DNA of 64,000 bases from NCBI GenBank assembly GCA_033239125.1, contig BSWB01000001.1:113144916-113208915 (forward strand), written 5' to 3'. The notes beneath the pieces are model-generated. The model was not told the DNA's origin. It did not search any database and saw only the letters and a list, made by a program, of their open reading frames with translations. Below are positions 21,021 to 33,530 of this stretch, in pieces. Each line of letters opens with the position of its first letter. The first letter of the stretch is position 1. Source of the DNA: Fagopyrum homotropicum (taxonomy: Eukaryota > Streptophyta > Magnoliopsida > Caryophyllales > Polygonaceae). The position numbers were made by a program, and so were the translations under genes.

Positions 21021-22000
21021 TCACTTTAAACATTCAAGCCTAGACTGATTGGTATCAATCAACATGAATATCTTACAATGTGGTTCCAAGGACATCAACA
21101 AAGCTGCAAAGCACCAAAGTGGTGACCTATCTCGATGTAAGCCTTCCAAAACCATGTCCCGAATGATCTTCATGGAGTCCTGAGCTGAATTACGGGTCTG
21201 ATTTGAACCTTGAGCAACCGAGTTCACCTCATGCTCCCATAAAGACGCCATTAGTTGAGATTGTTTTATAGAAGCTGCTAAATGATCTTGGTACAAGTTG
21301 GAACCGAGATTCCTTCGGAACAACTCCTTTATTACTTGTCTTGTATCTTCTCTTGCCCTTGTCACGCGAAGGGATGGGGTAGAATGTCCGGATCTCTATA
21401 TTATCCAAACCCCCATCTATATTCCTTGGTTCTATGTCACCAAGGACAAGGTCAACTGTTGTTAGTACTATTGCTAGAGTTGGTGTCTCATCCCGAAAAA
21501 GATCATTGTCAAACATTTCAAACTCCTCGCTAATCTCCAAAACTCCGGTGCCTATAGAAGCTTCTGTTGAAGGGGCAATACAATGCTCCCCAATTGCATC
21601 TTTACCCTGTGAATGACCTACATCATTAACTCAACATCAAGGGGGGATTTCATGACACTTGAAAACTCGGTATTCGAGCTTTTCCTGTACAGTTGTAGAT
21701 TTAGAATGAGAATTTGTTTAACATAGTATGATTCAAGATGTCTAGAAATAGTGGTAATACCAACAACTTTCTCGCTCACCGCTCCAGAAGGACATCAATA
21801 CGTTGCTTCTCATAGTCCCATCCTAAGCTTGTTTCCCCATTCTCCTTCTTTAACCATAGCTTCCACTGATGCTTTATGTTCCCGTGCTCGTTGTTCAAAG
21901 TGTCCTTGTTGCACTTCAAGCCTGTCTTATGCTCGAAAGATTCTGTCAAGGAATTCAACCCATTTTTCTACCCATTTTGTCTCTGATAGTCATACACCAA
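21021..22000 (-). pseudogene. Myb/SANT-like second ORF of the PIF/Harbinger element, broken
   Basis: Near 21790-21950 (minus) the block FEHKTGLKCNKDTL...WKLWLKKENGETSLGWDYEK matches the Myb/SANT-like domain (Myb_DNA-bind_3 type) that PIF/Harbinger elements use to bind DNA and carry transposase into the nucleus. Downstream segments (21229-21540 and 21021-21365) are the acidic linker and a C-terminal helical part (RQVIKELFRRNLGSNLY, MASLWEHEV). The frames are broken between segments. Confidence 0.8.
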
Positions 22001-22913
22001 CTCCAGAAAGCTCTTCGTAATCCACACAAAATACTTTTTTTTTATTTTTCCTACACTCGTCTCAACCATGAATCTATCTTTACAAGCTCATTAAAAACCC
22101 ACGTGTCAACAATTTACATACACACTGATGTAGGGTATTGAATCCGGTTTAAACAAAAGGTAAAAAAGGACATGTAATCAACAAATACCAAGTTAACAAT
22201 TACATAGTCAAACTATATAGCATATTTTTATACATTCATTTATTATAAAAATTAACTTGGACAACACCTAAACAAAAGCTAGAGGGGCAGTACCTGAAAG
22301 TTGATGACCCTAGATTTGCTACCGGTTTTCGCTGCTTCAATTGAGCATAACGTGAATGACCGAAAGTGAGAAGAAAGCTTCAACCTTCACTACTGCAGAT
22401 GGGAGGACAGAGGGATCTCAATTAATTAAACTGATGATTCCACAAAATGAAAACAAATTGAGCAACATCATCACAAACAAATGCTAGAATTAGAAGGTAA
22501 TGATATGAAATATGAATGCAAGGTCTACACAAAATGATAACAAATTGAGCAACATCACCACTGAACATATCAGAGGGATCTCAATGAATTAAATAGAGGA
22601 TTGCATCAATTAAATTGATGAATCCACATTCAAAATCATCACACTAAACATAACCTAGATCAAAAACACAAACTTGCCACAAAACATAATAGAAATCGGA
22701 AGTGAAATGATATTGACATAGAAAAACACTTAAGAAGTCCTGAAAAAGTACTAAGAACCACAAAAATGCAGAAAAATGGAAAAGAAATCCAGCCACTATA
22801 GAATCGGATACAGAAAAGAGATATAGTGTACATACCTTAAGCAAAGAAGAAGAGGTAGTGTTGCTAGGTCTCACACAACGTAGCTTGAACTGAAAACGAA
22901 CCAACTACCAATC

Positions 22914-23175
22914 TGATTGCGATTGGAATTGTAAAGAGAAGAAGAAACACTATACTTCGCAATGGATAATGCAATTGAGATTTGAGGTTGAGTCTCTAAA
23001 CCCCTCACCAGCCCTCATTGTTGGCTTCTCGTTCAACACTTGAGAAGGGAAGAATAAAGTGCAATTGTGATTGGAATCAAAGAGAAGAAGAAGCACACCC
23101 TTCACAATGAAGAGTCTCTCCCTCATCAACCCTCACCATTGACTCCTCATCCAACAGCCAAGAAGAGTAGAAAAC
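22914..23175. repeat. Imperfect tandem duplication in the Harbinger leader
   Basis: Two diverged copies of about 130 bp (about 22914-23045 and 23059-23175) share GATTGGAAT...AAAGAGAAGAAGAA, GAGTCTCT and CTCATCCAAC/CTCGTTCAAC. They lie upstream of the Myb-like ORF. Confidence 0.6.
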
Positions 23176-23450
23176 CTTATACAACATTGTTGCAAATTGT
23201 GAGATCACATATTGCATAGTTTACAATTCACATGACATGCACATGATAGTTAGAGGGGCATTTTAGTCTTTTAACATGTTAGAAATCCCGACAAATCTAT
23301 TCTTGCCAAACACTCAACGTCATTCGCAATAGTATTTTTTAATAAATCGAAATCTACAAAAAAATTCTCAAAAACCACAACTATAAACCACAACCATAAC
23401 TACAAACCACGACTATAACTACAAATCTTGCACGACTAAACAAACCCTAA

Positions 23451-23880
23451 GATTGGTGGTGGTTTGGATTTTATAAGGGTTTAGGTTAGGCGAAGAGGGA
23501 AGGGGCTCGCTTAGAGTAATTGTAGGTTGAGAGTTAGAGGATAGTGTGTCATGTGTGAAAATTTGTGATTATTATAAAGAAACAATAAGTGTTAAACTAA
23601 AGATTTGAAATGGAAAATAATTTTCATGAAACGCAATGTCAAGAGAGATGAAAATTGAATTAGTATTTATATGATATACTCACCACCCTTTTTATTCAAA
23701 AGGATACCCTAAAATACAAATACAACTACGCGATAGAAACTTATTGGTTTCTTTGGGTAATTTGGATGCGTCACATAAACATCCAAACACACAAAAATGT
23801 GAATATTGAGTTTTTTTTTTATAAAAAAAAAATTTCAAAAGGGGTTTTATTTTGAAGGATTGGTGTTGGGGTCCTATTAA
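23451..23880. other. Unassigned AT-rich spacer
   Basis: No coding or repeat structure recognised between the Harbinger terminus and the next copia remnant. Confidence 0.5.
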
Positions 23881-23889
23881 TTGAGTAAC

Positions 23890-25230
23890 ATGTTGTAAGA
23901 ACCATCTTGCTCCAAAATTTTATAGGTAAAGAAGCTTGAAATAATAGAGCACGAGCAACATTTAACAAATGTCGATGTTTCCGTTTGATACGCCCTTTTT
24001 GTTGGGACGTATAAGTACACGATGTTTCAAAAATAATATCATATGTAGCAAAGAAAGGTTTAAGAGGAACAAATTTTGTGATCCATTATCGCTACGAAAT
24101 TCCTTAATAGTTGTGTGAAATTGTGTTTGACACATTTTAACAAAATTAGGTATGATTTTCAAATTTTCCTTTTTTATTTGATATCAAGAAAACCCATGTA
24201 ATTCGTGAATGATCAACAAGTAGAGTTCAAATTTTTATTGCTCTACATAGAGATGAAATACGGTACAGGCCCAAACATCACAATGAATCAAATCAAAAGT
24301 AGACATAGTCTTAGAATTACTTTACGGAAAATCGTGAAGAGTTTTTTTGGCTTTGTGACATAGGCTACAAGGAGTCTTTTTCGTTTGTAAAATAGAGAAG
24401 GATGTAACTCCGGAAAATATTTCAAGTAAATTAAAGTCAGGATGCCCTAATTTTTTATGCCAAGGGGTTGTCTTATTTGGAACGAAAAAAGAAAGGAGTT
24501 GTGGTTGAAAATGAATGTTTGAAATCGAACCATTGCGACCAATATACACCATCATGAGTGTCACCCGCTCTAATCGGCATTCATGTAGTGAGGTCCTGAA
24601 TAACACAAAGTTTTGAAGTAAGGATAACGGTACATGATAGAGAATTTTGTTAAACATGCCAAGGATATGAGATTAGATTTTAAACCGGCTACAAATAAGA
24701 CATATTGTCATGTAAATAATGGATTAAATTTGGCCGATCTAGCACTCACATCCATTGTAAGTACGTATACCTGAGGTTAATGAATCATATGCTTAGACAC
24801 GGTAATAATATTTAAAAGAAAATCACGATGATCTGTCATATGAAAAGAGGCACCGCTATCTAATATTCATTGTTTAGAGTGTTTACCTTACATAATATGG
24901 TTGGAAGAAGCATGATAGTATAGTTAAGTGGTATGTTAGGAAGAAGATCGTTTGATTAAGCCTGATACCACGTGAAATTGACTTGATAGGCAAAGAGCCA
25001 AATATGTATTAACATGTAATGTTACACACACAAAGCCATAGAAAGGAATATAACCGACTAAAAAACCTAATCCTAATATTAACCTTAAAGGAAACTGATA
25101 ATATATCCAATGATATGTAGGAGAAGAATAACAATAATCAAGGGATTTTATTAATCTTGACCGTGTCCTCCCTATTTTGACCGTATTCGAGGAGTTTTTG
25201 GAAGTTTCCAAAAATTTGGATTTTCGACAC
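23890..25230 (-). pseudogene. Ty1/copia remnant with gag deleted (minus strand)
   Basis: Minus strand: a probable LTR of about 250 bp (24976-25230), a PBS-like TGGTATCAGGC at about 24962-24972, then only about 80 bases before a protease core (ILDSGASFHMTDHRDFL near 24800-24860). GAG-pre-integrase (TPWHKKLGHP, CSLCHKAKKT, 24330-24480) and part of integrase (TIKEFRSDNGS near 24070-24110) follow. Gag, reverse transcriptase and the other LTR are missing. LTR limits are approximate. Confidence 0.75.
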
Positions 25231-25656
25231 GGGAAACGATACTACCTAGAGATTTCGTGCATCGTAGCACCATTGAAGTATCCAAAAGGGTTTACTTTGT
25301 TGCGTCACAATTAGTCGCTCTTTAGCCAGATGAATATTGATTATTATGGAGACAACATCAAATGAATGAATCCAATGTATAAAAAAAATGTTTCAAAGGT
25401 AGGAGAAAAAACAAATAAGAACATAAAATTACATGTGTGAAAAAGATAAATAGATGTGTACTTTTTTTTAGATAAAACAATCGATAAAGCCCAAAATAAA
25501 ATTTCTCACAAACTAAGCATTTTGTTTCCAAACAATGTAATACAAGCCATTCAAGAAAGCGATGCGCCTAACAAGTCGTGACACTGCGACTCTTCTTGAA
25601 CTCTTAAGTACATTCGGACAATCTGAACTTAGTGCAACCACACCTCCCTCAATGCT

Positions 25657-28600
25657 CTAAACAATGTCTCTCGAGCCGGTAGGAGCATACTCGCTGCTTG
25701 TCCCGTAACCAGAGCTCGTGTATTCCCCGCTGTCATAGGTCCTTGAATCTTGTTGGTATGAGCCTGAGTTGTAGCCGCTATGCCCTTGCTTTCCTCCTTC
25801 GTTTAAGGCCTCTAGGGACATATCTCCTTCTAGAGCTCTACAAATCTGTTCACCACACATTCTCCTTTATAAGTTATTATAATTTTTTTATAAATAGTAA
25901 TTGTTGTTAATTTATTTTTTTATATATGACGGGTATAAGACGTGGAGGATATACACATTAAGTGAACCTTCACACAAGTTTTTAGGGTTTCTTAATAAAA
26001 CTATCGGCAATAGGAGGAATAACCCTAATACTTTTATTTATATATATATATATATATTAGGTTCACACGTGTGACACTTCCCCTCAAGTGCAGCTATTCC
26101 GGACTAGTTGACACTTGCCATAAAGCTTTAAGGCTTGCTTAGCCGGACGGGTTGATAGCATATATGGCTAATCACAGCCCAAACTCAAGATAATGAGACC
26201 CAGATCGGAATTGCTCTAATACTATATTAATTTATCTTTTTATATCTGACGGTTTAAGACGTGGAGGATATGCACGTCAAGCGAACCTACACACAAGCCT
26301 TCGGTTCCATCCTAAAACCAATTGACAATAGGAGGAGTAGCTTAAGGCATATGTTAGGTTCACACGTCTAACAGTTTTGATTTATTACCTGGCTCATCTT
26401 AGGTCGTTTTTTAGCCGAGTGTCGGATGGAGGCAGCTGCACAAGCCACCATTCTAGTAAGCTCTTGCTGGTTGAAATTGTTTTCCAAACGTGGATCAACA
26501 ACACCCTCAAATGTCCCTTCTTCTAAAACACGTGCCAATTGGGGCCTAGCCTGTGATTTAGGGTTTATAATAAAATCATCATGTCAATTTCATGATTTAG
26601 AAGGTTCTCTAAAAGTACTAACCCAATCCACCAAGCTGTCTTCCTCACTGGATGAACTAACGGGACGTCTTCCGGTGATCAACTCTAAAAGTACTACACC
26701 GTAGGAGAAGACGTCGGACTTTTCAGTTAGTTTCCCGCTTGCTGCATATTCCGGAGCCAAGTACCTATCACAAGAACGACATCAAGCCATTAAACCCTTC
26801 TAAGTTGATCTTAACAACAGTAGGTTTGCTAATTACCCGAACGTTCCCATGACGCGTGTTGACACGTGGCTAAAATTATCCGAAGACAACTTCGCTAATC
26901 CGAAATCCGCCACCTTAAATCATATTACATGTGAGTTGCACGCCATTTGGGTTTATCATTATTACAACTACGGTGTAATTGTAGGTACCTTAGCTTCGAA
27001 AGTGTGATCAAGTAGAATGTTTGCCGTTTTAATGTCTCTATGAATTATCCGAGGGTGACCTGTAATTTTCAAAAAGTAAGATCACTTCACTTCATAACTT
27101 AATAATAAGTAAAAGTAGGAGTTGGGTAGGGTATTATACTAGCCGACCCTTAGCATGTTAAAGATCGGCTCGTTTATAACGAGTCGATCCCGAGCCGAGC
27201 TTTTGTCGAGCCGAACTCAAGTATCTCGTCTAAAATAATGTTCATATAGTGTTATTTTAGTCGAAAAAGATGAGATTTTGACGAGTTGAACGCAAGCCGA
27301 GCCCGAATAATAGAGTTGAGTGTTGAAAAGTAATAAAATGGGATTTAAAAACTAACAATCTTCATGGAGGTAGGAAAGTCCTTTAGCCGATCCAAGTGCA
27401 ATCTTGTGCCTCGAAGGAAAGTCCATTATAGGTTGCCCTTTTCCTGAAATTGCATTGTGATACTGATTATAAATTAATTAACATGAATTAAGTAATTGAA
27501 TTAACTTACCATGAAGATGGAATTCTAGGGTGTTATTGGGAACAAACTCATAAACCAGCATTCTCTGACCACCATTAATGCAATACCCAACCAGTGATAC
27601 AAGATGACGATGGTGGACCCTACTAATAATCTCAACCTCGGCTTGGAACTCTCTCTCCCCTTGGCCGCTACCCGATTTGAGGCTCTTCACGGCTATCTCC
27701 TTGCCATTGGGCAATATTCCCTTGTGGACGAATCCGAAGCCACCCTGCCCTAGGAGGTTGCCTTGGGAGAAACCCTGAGTCGCCCCTGCCAGCTCCTCGT
27801 ACGTGAAGCTACTCTTATTAAACCCTAATGCCACTGAGGGATGAGGTGGCGGTTGTAGGGGACCCACAGGACCCGACGAGAAGGCGCCGCTCACTTCGCC
27901 GGTCATCATTGGTGCTGGCGGTGGCATTGGCCAACCACTGGCCTGCGACATTGCCCCCGACGATGGTGCCTCTGATTGGTGACTCCCGTTATACCAGTTA
28001 GGGTTGTACGGAGATTGAGCCGTCGGAAGGTTTGCTACAATAATTTTAAATAAGTTTCTTTTATTTAATGTAATATAATTTTATTATTATTAATTTGTTT
28101 CGGAAAATATAACACCGTTAAAATGTATGAACAAGTAAGAAAAAAATGTTATACATTGATCGATTGTACCTTTAGGGGAGTTGCTGTGGTATTGTACGGC
28201 TTCATGGTACTCTTTTTGCCTCTTCATCTTTCTCCTTCTTAGCAACCAAACTATGAGCGCCACAAGCAGGACAATTAACACTCCAACGCCTGCGAGAATA
28301 CCGGCTAATGTTGTACTACTTGAAGAAGATGGTTTTGAAGGGGCGGAATCCGTGGACACCGCCGGTGGTGGAGGTGATTTATTATTCTTGTTGTTGTTTT
28401 TATCGTTCCAATAATTGTTATTTCTATTGACTTCGTCGTTGTTGTTGTTGCCGTTGTTGCCACCGTTGTTGTTGTTGCCGTTGTTGTTGTTATTGTTGTT
28501 ACCGTTATTTCCGTTGTTGTTGTTGTTGTTTCCGTTATTGTCGTTGTGGTTGTTTCCATTGTTATTGTTGCCGTTGTTGTTGTTGTTTCTATTGTTGTTG

Positions 28601-28935
28601 TTTCCGTTGTTTTGGTTGTTGCCATTATTCCCATTGTTGTTGCCGTTATTTCCGTTGTTTTGACCATTGTTGTTGCCGTTACTTCCATTGTTTTGACCAT
28701 TGTTTCCGTTGTTTTGACCATTATTTCCGTTGTTGTTACCATTGTTGTTGTTATTGTTGTTGTTGCCGTTGTTGCCGTTGTTGCCATTGTTATCATTGTG
28801 GTTGTTGTTGTTGTTGCCGTTGTTGCCATTGTTATCATTGTGGTTGTTGTTGTTGTTGTCGTTGTTATCATGAGATGATGACGGTGGCGACTTATCCGAG
28901 TTATCGGAATTAGAAGAGCTTTGTGATTGAGCCAT
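25657..28935 (-). CDS. PERK-like receptor kinase with asparagine-rich ectodomain
   Basis: Eight exons (28935-28170, 28034-27510, 27443-27357, 27059-26989, 26913-26837, 26764-26623, 26550-26389, 25845-25657) with GT-AG introns and matching phases give 672 residues without a stop. No signal peptide is obvious, as is usual in PERKs. Residues about 23-187 are asparagine/glycine-rich instead of the usual proline-rich region, with SPPPP just after. A transmembrane helix lies at about 210-232, then RRRKMKR. The kinase has GQGGFG at 351-356, ATP-binding lysine 372, HRDIK with aspartate 468, DFG at 486-488 and APE at 512-514. The tail ends EYAPTGSRDIV. It likely phosphorylates Ser/Thr at the plasma membrane or wall interface. 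Intron 6 is only 72 bp; intron 7 holds a TRIM. Expression cannot be judged. Confidence 0.93.
25905..26373 (-). mobile_element. TRIM (miniature LTR element) in the last PERK intron
   Basis: Direct repeats of about 150-170 bp (left about 25905-26075, right about 26234-26373) flank about 160 bp. On the minus strand the right copy starts TGTTAGACGTGTGAACC. It is followed by a PBS-like TATTAGAGCAATT near 26210-26225, and a purine tract GAGGGGAAG precedes the left copy. This matches the terminal-repeat-retrotransposon-in-miniature layout with a tRNA-Met primer. A clear TSD was not seen. It sits well inside the intron and leaves the splice sites intact. Confidence 0.8.
28440..28870 (-). repeat. AAY/GGY trinucleotide tract encoding the Asn-rich ectodomain
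   Basis: Near-continuous GTTGTT/GTTGCC triplets on the plus strand, coding for asparagine runs broken by glycine on the minus strand. Longer phrases recur, such as the HNDNNGNNGNN type twice near the start, suggesting replication slippage. The ORFs on the other frames and strand here (28305-28871, 28415-28663, 28546-28878) are shadows. Confidence 0.9.
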
Positions 28936-29465
28936 TGCCTTCTGATTCCGTGTGTGCAGATTTAATAAAGGAACCCCTTGAAAGCTATCTAAGATAGAAA
29001 AAGAAATCAGAAAAGCATAGTGAAGAAATATGAGCTTAATGAGTTTGAAGGTTTGGTGGGTAGAATTTGAAGTTGAAGTTTTGACGTGTGTTCAAGAAAA
29101 ATGAAAATCCCAATAATGGAAAGAAGAAAAAGTTAGACAGATGAAGGAAACATTCTCAACGATAGAAATGGAAAGAAAGAAGCATTCTTTTTGCATCCAT
29201 AACCTACAAATGAGGAGCTTGATTGGATGTTAATTTTCCCTGTTTAAGAGATGTCTAACTCCATTCTTGTCGGATATTTTGTTAATCAGTTTCTTAAGTA
29301 GCCATATCTCCTTTATGTACGTGCATTACTCTTTTCTTCCCTCGACAATATTTTGTATTAATTAGTTAAGGAAAGAAAGAAGCATCTATGTAAAAAGGGA
29401 GAAGCAATTTTTGCCACATGGCCTCCCAGACATTAATCTCAGCCAAACTAAAATTTTAATCAATA
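28936..29465. other. Upstream region of the PERK gene
   Basis: About 530 bp of AT-rich DNA between the start codon and a Helitron terminus. It should hold the 5' UTR and core promoter; I cannot point to a convincing TATA box. Confidence 0.5.
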
Positions 29466-30504
29466 TCTATATACTAAAGTAGAGTTATGACCTGCTTACG
29501 TGGCGATCTCAAAATGAAGAAATTTAAAATCGAGATTTCACATTAAAGCTATAAAATCTTTATTTTTTTAAATTACTAATTCATTAAAATTGTTTATAAA
29601 ATTGCTTAAAACTACAAAATCTTCCCCGATTGTTTAAAGCTATAAAAAAAAATTTTTTATTTACTAATCCTTTAATCAATATATTTATAAAAACATCTAA
29701 AAATCCCAACAAACTAAATCATCAAATTAATTTTTATTTTACAATCATAACAAATCTAGATTCAATAAAATCTTCATGATAAGATTTCGATCGATTTGTA
29801 CGCATAAATTATTCATCAGTCTATATATATATATATACTCAAATAAACTGCACATTCTTCATCTCTTCCGCCTCAGCCCATCATCAGCCTATATATACAT
29901 ACTCTAATAAACTGCATATATCTTCATATATTCCGCCTCATTCCATTAGGTTTGGAATACTTCTGCTATTCATAATCCGCAATATATACATAAAACTTTG
30001 CTCCTTCTAATGTGTCCGTTGTTCATCCGTTCATCCTTATGAGGTTAATAATTGAAGTAGTACATTCCTGCAATAACAAGAATTGAAGTGGTACATTCTC
30101 TTCAGTGTTCAGCCACAACTTTCCTTCACTTCTTGTATGCCAGGTTTCTATTTTCATCATGTTTAAAGTCTTTCCCTCTGTTTAAATAAGCTATTTGAAA
30201 ACTACTGTTTTGATTTCAAAAACATATTCAAAACTACTGTTTGATTTCTTGAGTTGCTGATTATTTGATTTCAAAACAGGACTTCAATAATAACTGATTT
30301 TCTCAAGTTGTTGTGAACACATTACAAAACTAATGTTTTGAAATCAACTCAAAAGTACTTTAATAACTGATTTTCTCCAACTGCTGATTATTATGAAAAC
30401 AGATTTCAAAACTACTGTTTTGAACATAAAAACTATTGTTTTGATTTAAAAAACAGATTAACTACTTGATAGCTCAAGTTGTTGTGTTTTCAAAATTTAA
30501 TAAG

Positions 30505-31560
30505 AAATTAAATTTTATTTCATCATAAGTGGTTTTCAAAATCTGATTATCTCATTTAATATAGCTTTTTTTTATCATTTACTATTTTTCAAATTTTTTT
30601 CAACTAAAAGGGTTTCAAATTTATTGTTAAGCATTAAAAATCAGATTTTCTGATTTATTATGAAATTATAAGTTTTAAGATTTTTTCCGATTAAAATTTA
30701 TATAATTTTTTTCGAGTTGTTTAAAAATTAGAATTTATGTTTTTATTTTTTTTAAGCGAAGAAATTAAAATTTTGTTTCATCATAAGTAGGTTTTCAAAA
30801 TCTGATGATCTCATTTAATATCTTTTTTTTTATCATTTACTGTTTTTTTTTTAAAAAAAAAAATCAACAAACAGAAGGTTTCAAATTATTTTAAACATTA
30901 AAATCAGAATTTTTTATTTATTATGAAATTATAATTTATAGATTTTTTCCGATTAAAAATTATATTTTATTTTTCGAGCTGCTTAAAAATTAAAATTTCT
31001 TTTTAGATATATGATTTTTTTTTAATTTTTTCATCATACATAAAAGGTTTTCAAAGTATTGTTTAGAAATAAAAAAAACTCAGATTTTCTGATGATTGAA
31101 AATACTGTTTTGACTAAAACGTTTTTGATTTTTTTTGAACGAGTTATTAAATGCTTATTTTCTGCTTTCATTTATTGAATGTTTTTATGTTTTCATTTAC
31201 TGATTTTCTATTTTCAATTATTGATATTTAAAAAAAAATTAGATTAAAATGCTGATGTTTCAAAATACTGTTTCGATCAAAAAATTTAATATTTTTCTGT
31301 CGTGTTGCTTAAATATCTATTTTCTGTTTTCATTTATTTTCTGTTTTCATTTATTGTTTTTTAAATTTTTTTCATCATAAAGTAGGTTATCAAAGAACTA
31401 TTTGATTAAAAAATTAAAAAAAAAAATTGAGTCGCTTAAATATTTTATTTAGTGTTTTCATTTATTGTTTTTTAAACTTTTTCATCATAAATTAGGTTAT
31501 CAAAAAATCGGTTTAATCAAAAAATTTAATCTTTTTTCCAAGCTGATTATAAATCATATT
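30505..31560. repeat. Diverged tandem array, unit about 265 bp
   Basis: Two fairly clear copies (about 30505-30765 and 30766-31010) share TTTCATCATAAGT.GGTTTTCAAAATCTGA, ATCTCATTTAATAT, TTATTATGAAATTATAA and a TTTTTTCCGATTAAAA block. Shorter, more degenerate pieces with TTTCATCATAAA.TAGGTTATCAAA continue to about 31560. No coding content. Confidence 0.65.
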
Positions 31561-31879
31561 TGAATCTACGTGACCTAATAGGCAGTGTAAAATATGTATT
31601 ATTTTCCTACCTAACTAGATTTAAGTATATACAAGAATGTAAACGTTAAAATGGAAAATAAAAAGGAAAGAAAATATGCTTATGCTGTTTTGATCATTGC
31701 TGAAATAAGAGAGGAAAGAAAATATGCTTAGTTTGAGATTCTCGATTAACACACTCATACTTAAAACCATATGAACCTAAGAGCCTATCAAAATAGACAT
31801 GCTTTAAAAACCATCTAGAAGTTGAAAACAATATAAACTAATTTAAAAATGCATTAACTAAGTCATAACATTAGAAACA

Positions 31880-32930
31880 TTATCTCTATATATATATTTG
31901 AATGGTACTGTTGTAATAATTAGATAAATAAAAATACTTGTATATTTAAATGATATTTGGATTTTAGCTTGGTATATAACTACCTTTAGTATGTGAAATA
32001 TCCGGCAATGAAATATGATAACGCGGGTAGAACTACATGCACCACATAATACTAACTCTTAACCCATCTCTTCTTCATAGATGTGAAGTACAATTAAATT
32101 AATGCCCAACAAATTTAGCAAATTAGGCTATGTGAGTATTTCAAGTTCTTCTATCAAGAAGGAATGACATAATGTGGAAAGGTGTTGCCAAGTGTGAGAT
32201 ATTATTGTTATCGAAACAATATAATGATAGATACTGCATTTCTTTTAATAATAACCGAAAACCTAAAATGGATTCTTTTGGAATTTTTAAAGATACTCCT
32301 TAATTGAGACGCTTTTATCAATCCATTCCATCAGCATTAACCTTACTTGTGTAGACTACTCCATTCCATCACGAAACTTTGCTACCTGCCATCATAAATG
32401 ACCAACTTGAGGGACAAAAGATAGTCACACAAACACTTAGAATTCATTCACCAGCATTAACTTGACACCTTAATCTACCTTTGGCCAAGAATGTCGAATA
32501 TTGGTAGGATAATATCTTCTCAAGACAAATGGGAACATTCTTGACAGGATCCGCATGAGATCGGAAATTGTCACAATCACATAGTTTAATTTGCCATTTC
32601 AGGCTCAAACAAAATCCACAGTGGGAAAAATAGAAGTGTGAAGAAAATTGTATAGTCCCTAAATAAATATATATATATATATATATCTCTCTATCTATAC
32701 ATATATATATGAATGGTCATGTTGTAATAATTAGATAAATAAATAAAAACTTATATATTTGAATGATATTTGGATTTTAGTTTGGTATATAACTAACTTT
32801 TAAGATCTTCAAGATGGTTTCATCCAAAAATAGATTCAGTGGAGTATCAACCTATTAAGAATATGAACAACAGACCAAAAAACTGGATTAGTATGTGATA
32901 CATCCGGCAATGAAATATGATAATACTTTA
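31880..32930. repeat. Direct repeat pair, second copy with a 100-bp insertion
   Basis: About 31885-32022 and 32690-32930 share TGTTGTAATAATTAGATAAATAA, GATATTTGGATTTTAG.TTGGTATATAACTA and TCCGGCAATGAAATATGATAA. The second copy has about 100 extra bases beginning AAGATCTTCAAGATGG. This could be a segmental duplication or LTR-like ends of a small element. Confidence 0.65.
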
Positions 32931-33189
32931 TTCAATTTATACAAACTAATATTTAGAGTCAAATAAATTCAAAATCATCTTATACACGGATATCCTTAAA
33001 TACTCGACTGCCATATGCACAATAAATCAGTTAAAAGAATTGAAGATATATATCATCAACAGAAGATTAAAAAAAATGGTATCAAATGACAAGCTAGCAA
33101 TCATAACAAATCTCTATTCCTGCAGAATCTTAAACAAATAATATATTGAAATAATATAAATATCTATTTAGATGGTTTTGTTATTCTCT

Positions 33190-33530
33190 CAACTATAAAT
33201 ATCATCTACATCAGGATACCCAATATAATTCACCACAGAAAAACCCTCTATCATCTTCTATTAAACTTGACTTTTCTATGTCCTTTCATTCATTTAAGTA
33301 TCAAAAATTTTCAAGTAAAAATGTCAGATTTGTGTTTTTACGCTTGCTTTAGATTAATTATATATATGTCTTCGTTTTTTATCATAAAAATCACAACGAA
33401 AAACGTTTTTAATGTTCTTTTTGATGAATCATCATGTTTCTTGATAAAAACAACAAAACCATTGGAACATTCAACAGATTACCTGTTAAATCAGACAGCG
33501 CAAACCACAAGTCGAACATGATGTTGAGAC
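33190..33530 (+). other. Possible promoter and short ORF, unassigned
   Basis: ACTATAAATATCATC near 33191 looks like a TATA box, followed by a leader and a short ORF (33267-33521, 84 codons) with no recognised domain. It could be a captured gene fragment or chance. Confidence 0.25.

Larger units (their letters stand above)
19325..23447 (-). mobile_element. PIF/Harbinger DNA transposon, one terminus found
   Basis: It contains both hallmark genes. The right terminus reads, on the minus strand, TTA then GGGTTTGTTTAGTCGTGCAA, which suits the 3-bp TTA/TAA target duplication and G-rich inverted repeat of this superfamily. The start is at 23447 with TAA at 23448-23450. Next to it lie subterminal repeats of AACTACAAACCACGACTATA type (23380-23425). 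The left terminus was not found, so the element is probably truncated there and its left edge is uncertain. Confidence 0.75.

Noticed and set aside
26551..26622. Apparent stop codons in the PERK kinase domain
   Set aside because: They fall in a 72-bp segment with GT and AG ends whose removal restores LVDWARPQL, so it is an intron, not damage.
26426..26704. 92-codon plus-strand ORF in the PERK kinase exons
   Set aside because: Antisense to exons 6-7 and intron 6, which carry conserved kinase sequence.
28305..28878. Threonine-, leucine- and valine-rich ORFs over the PERK exon 1
   Set aside because: Shadow frames of the AAY/GGY triplet tract; the minus-strand frame with transmembrane segment and correct splice phase is the gene.
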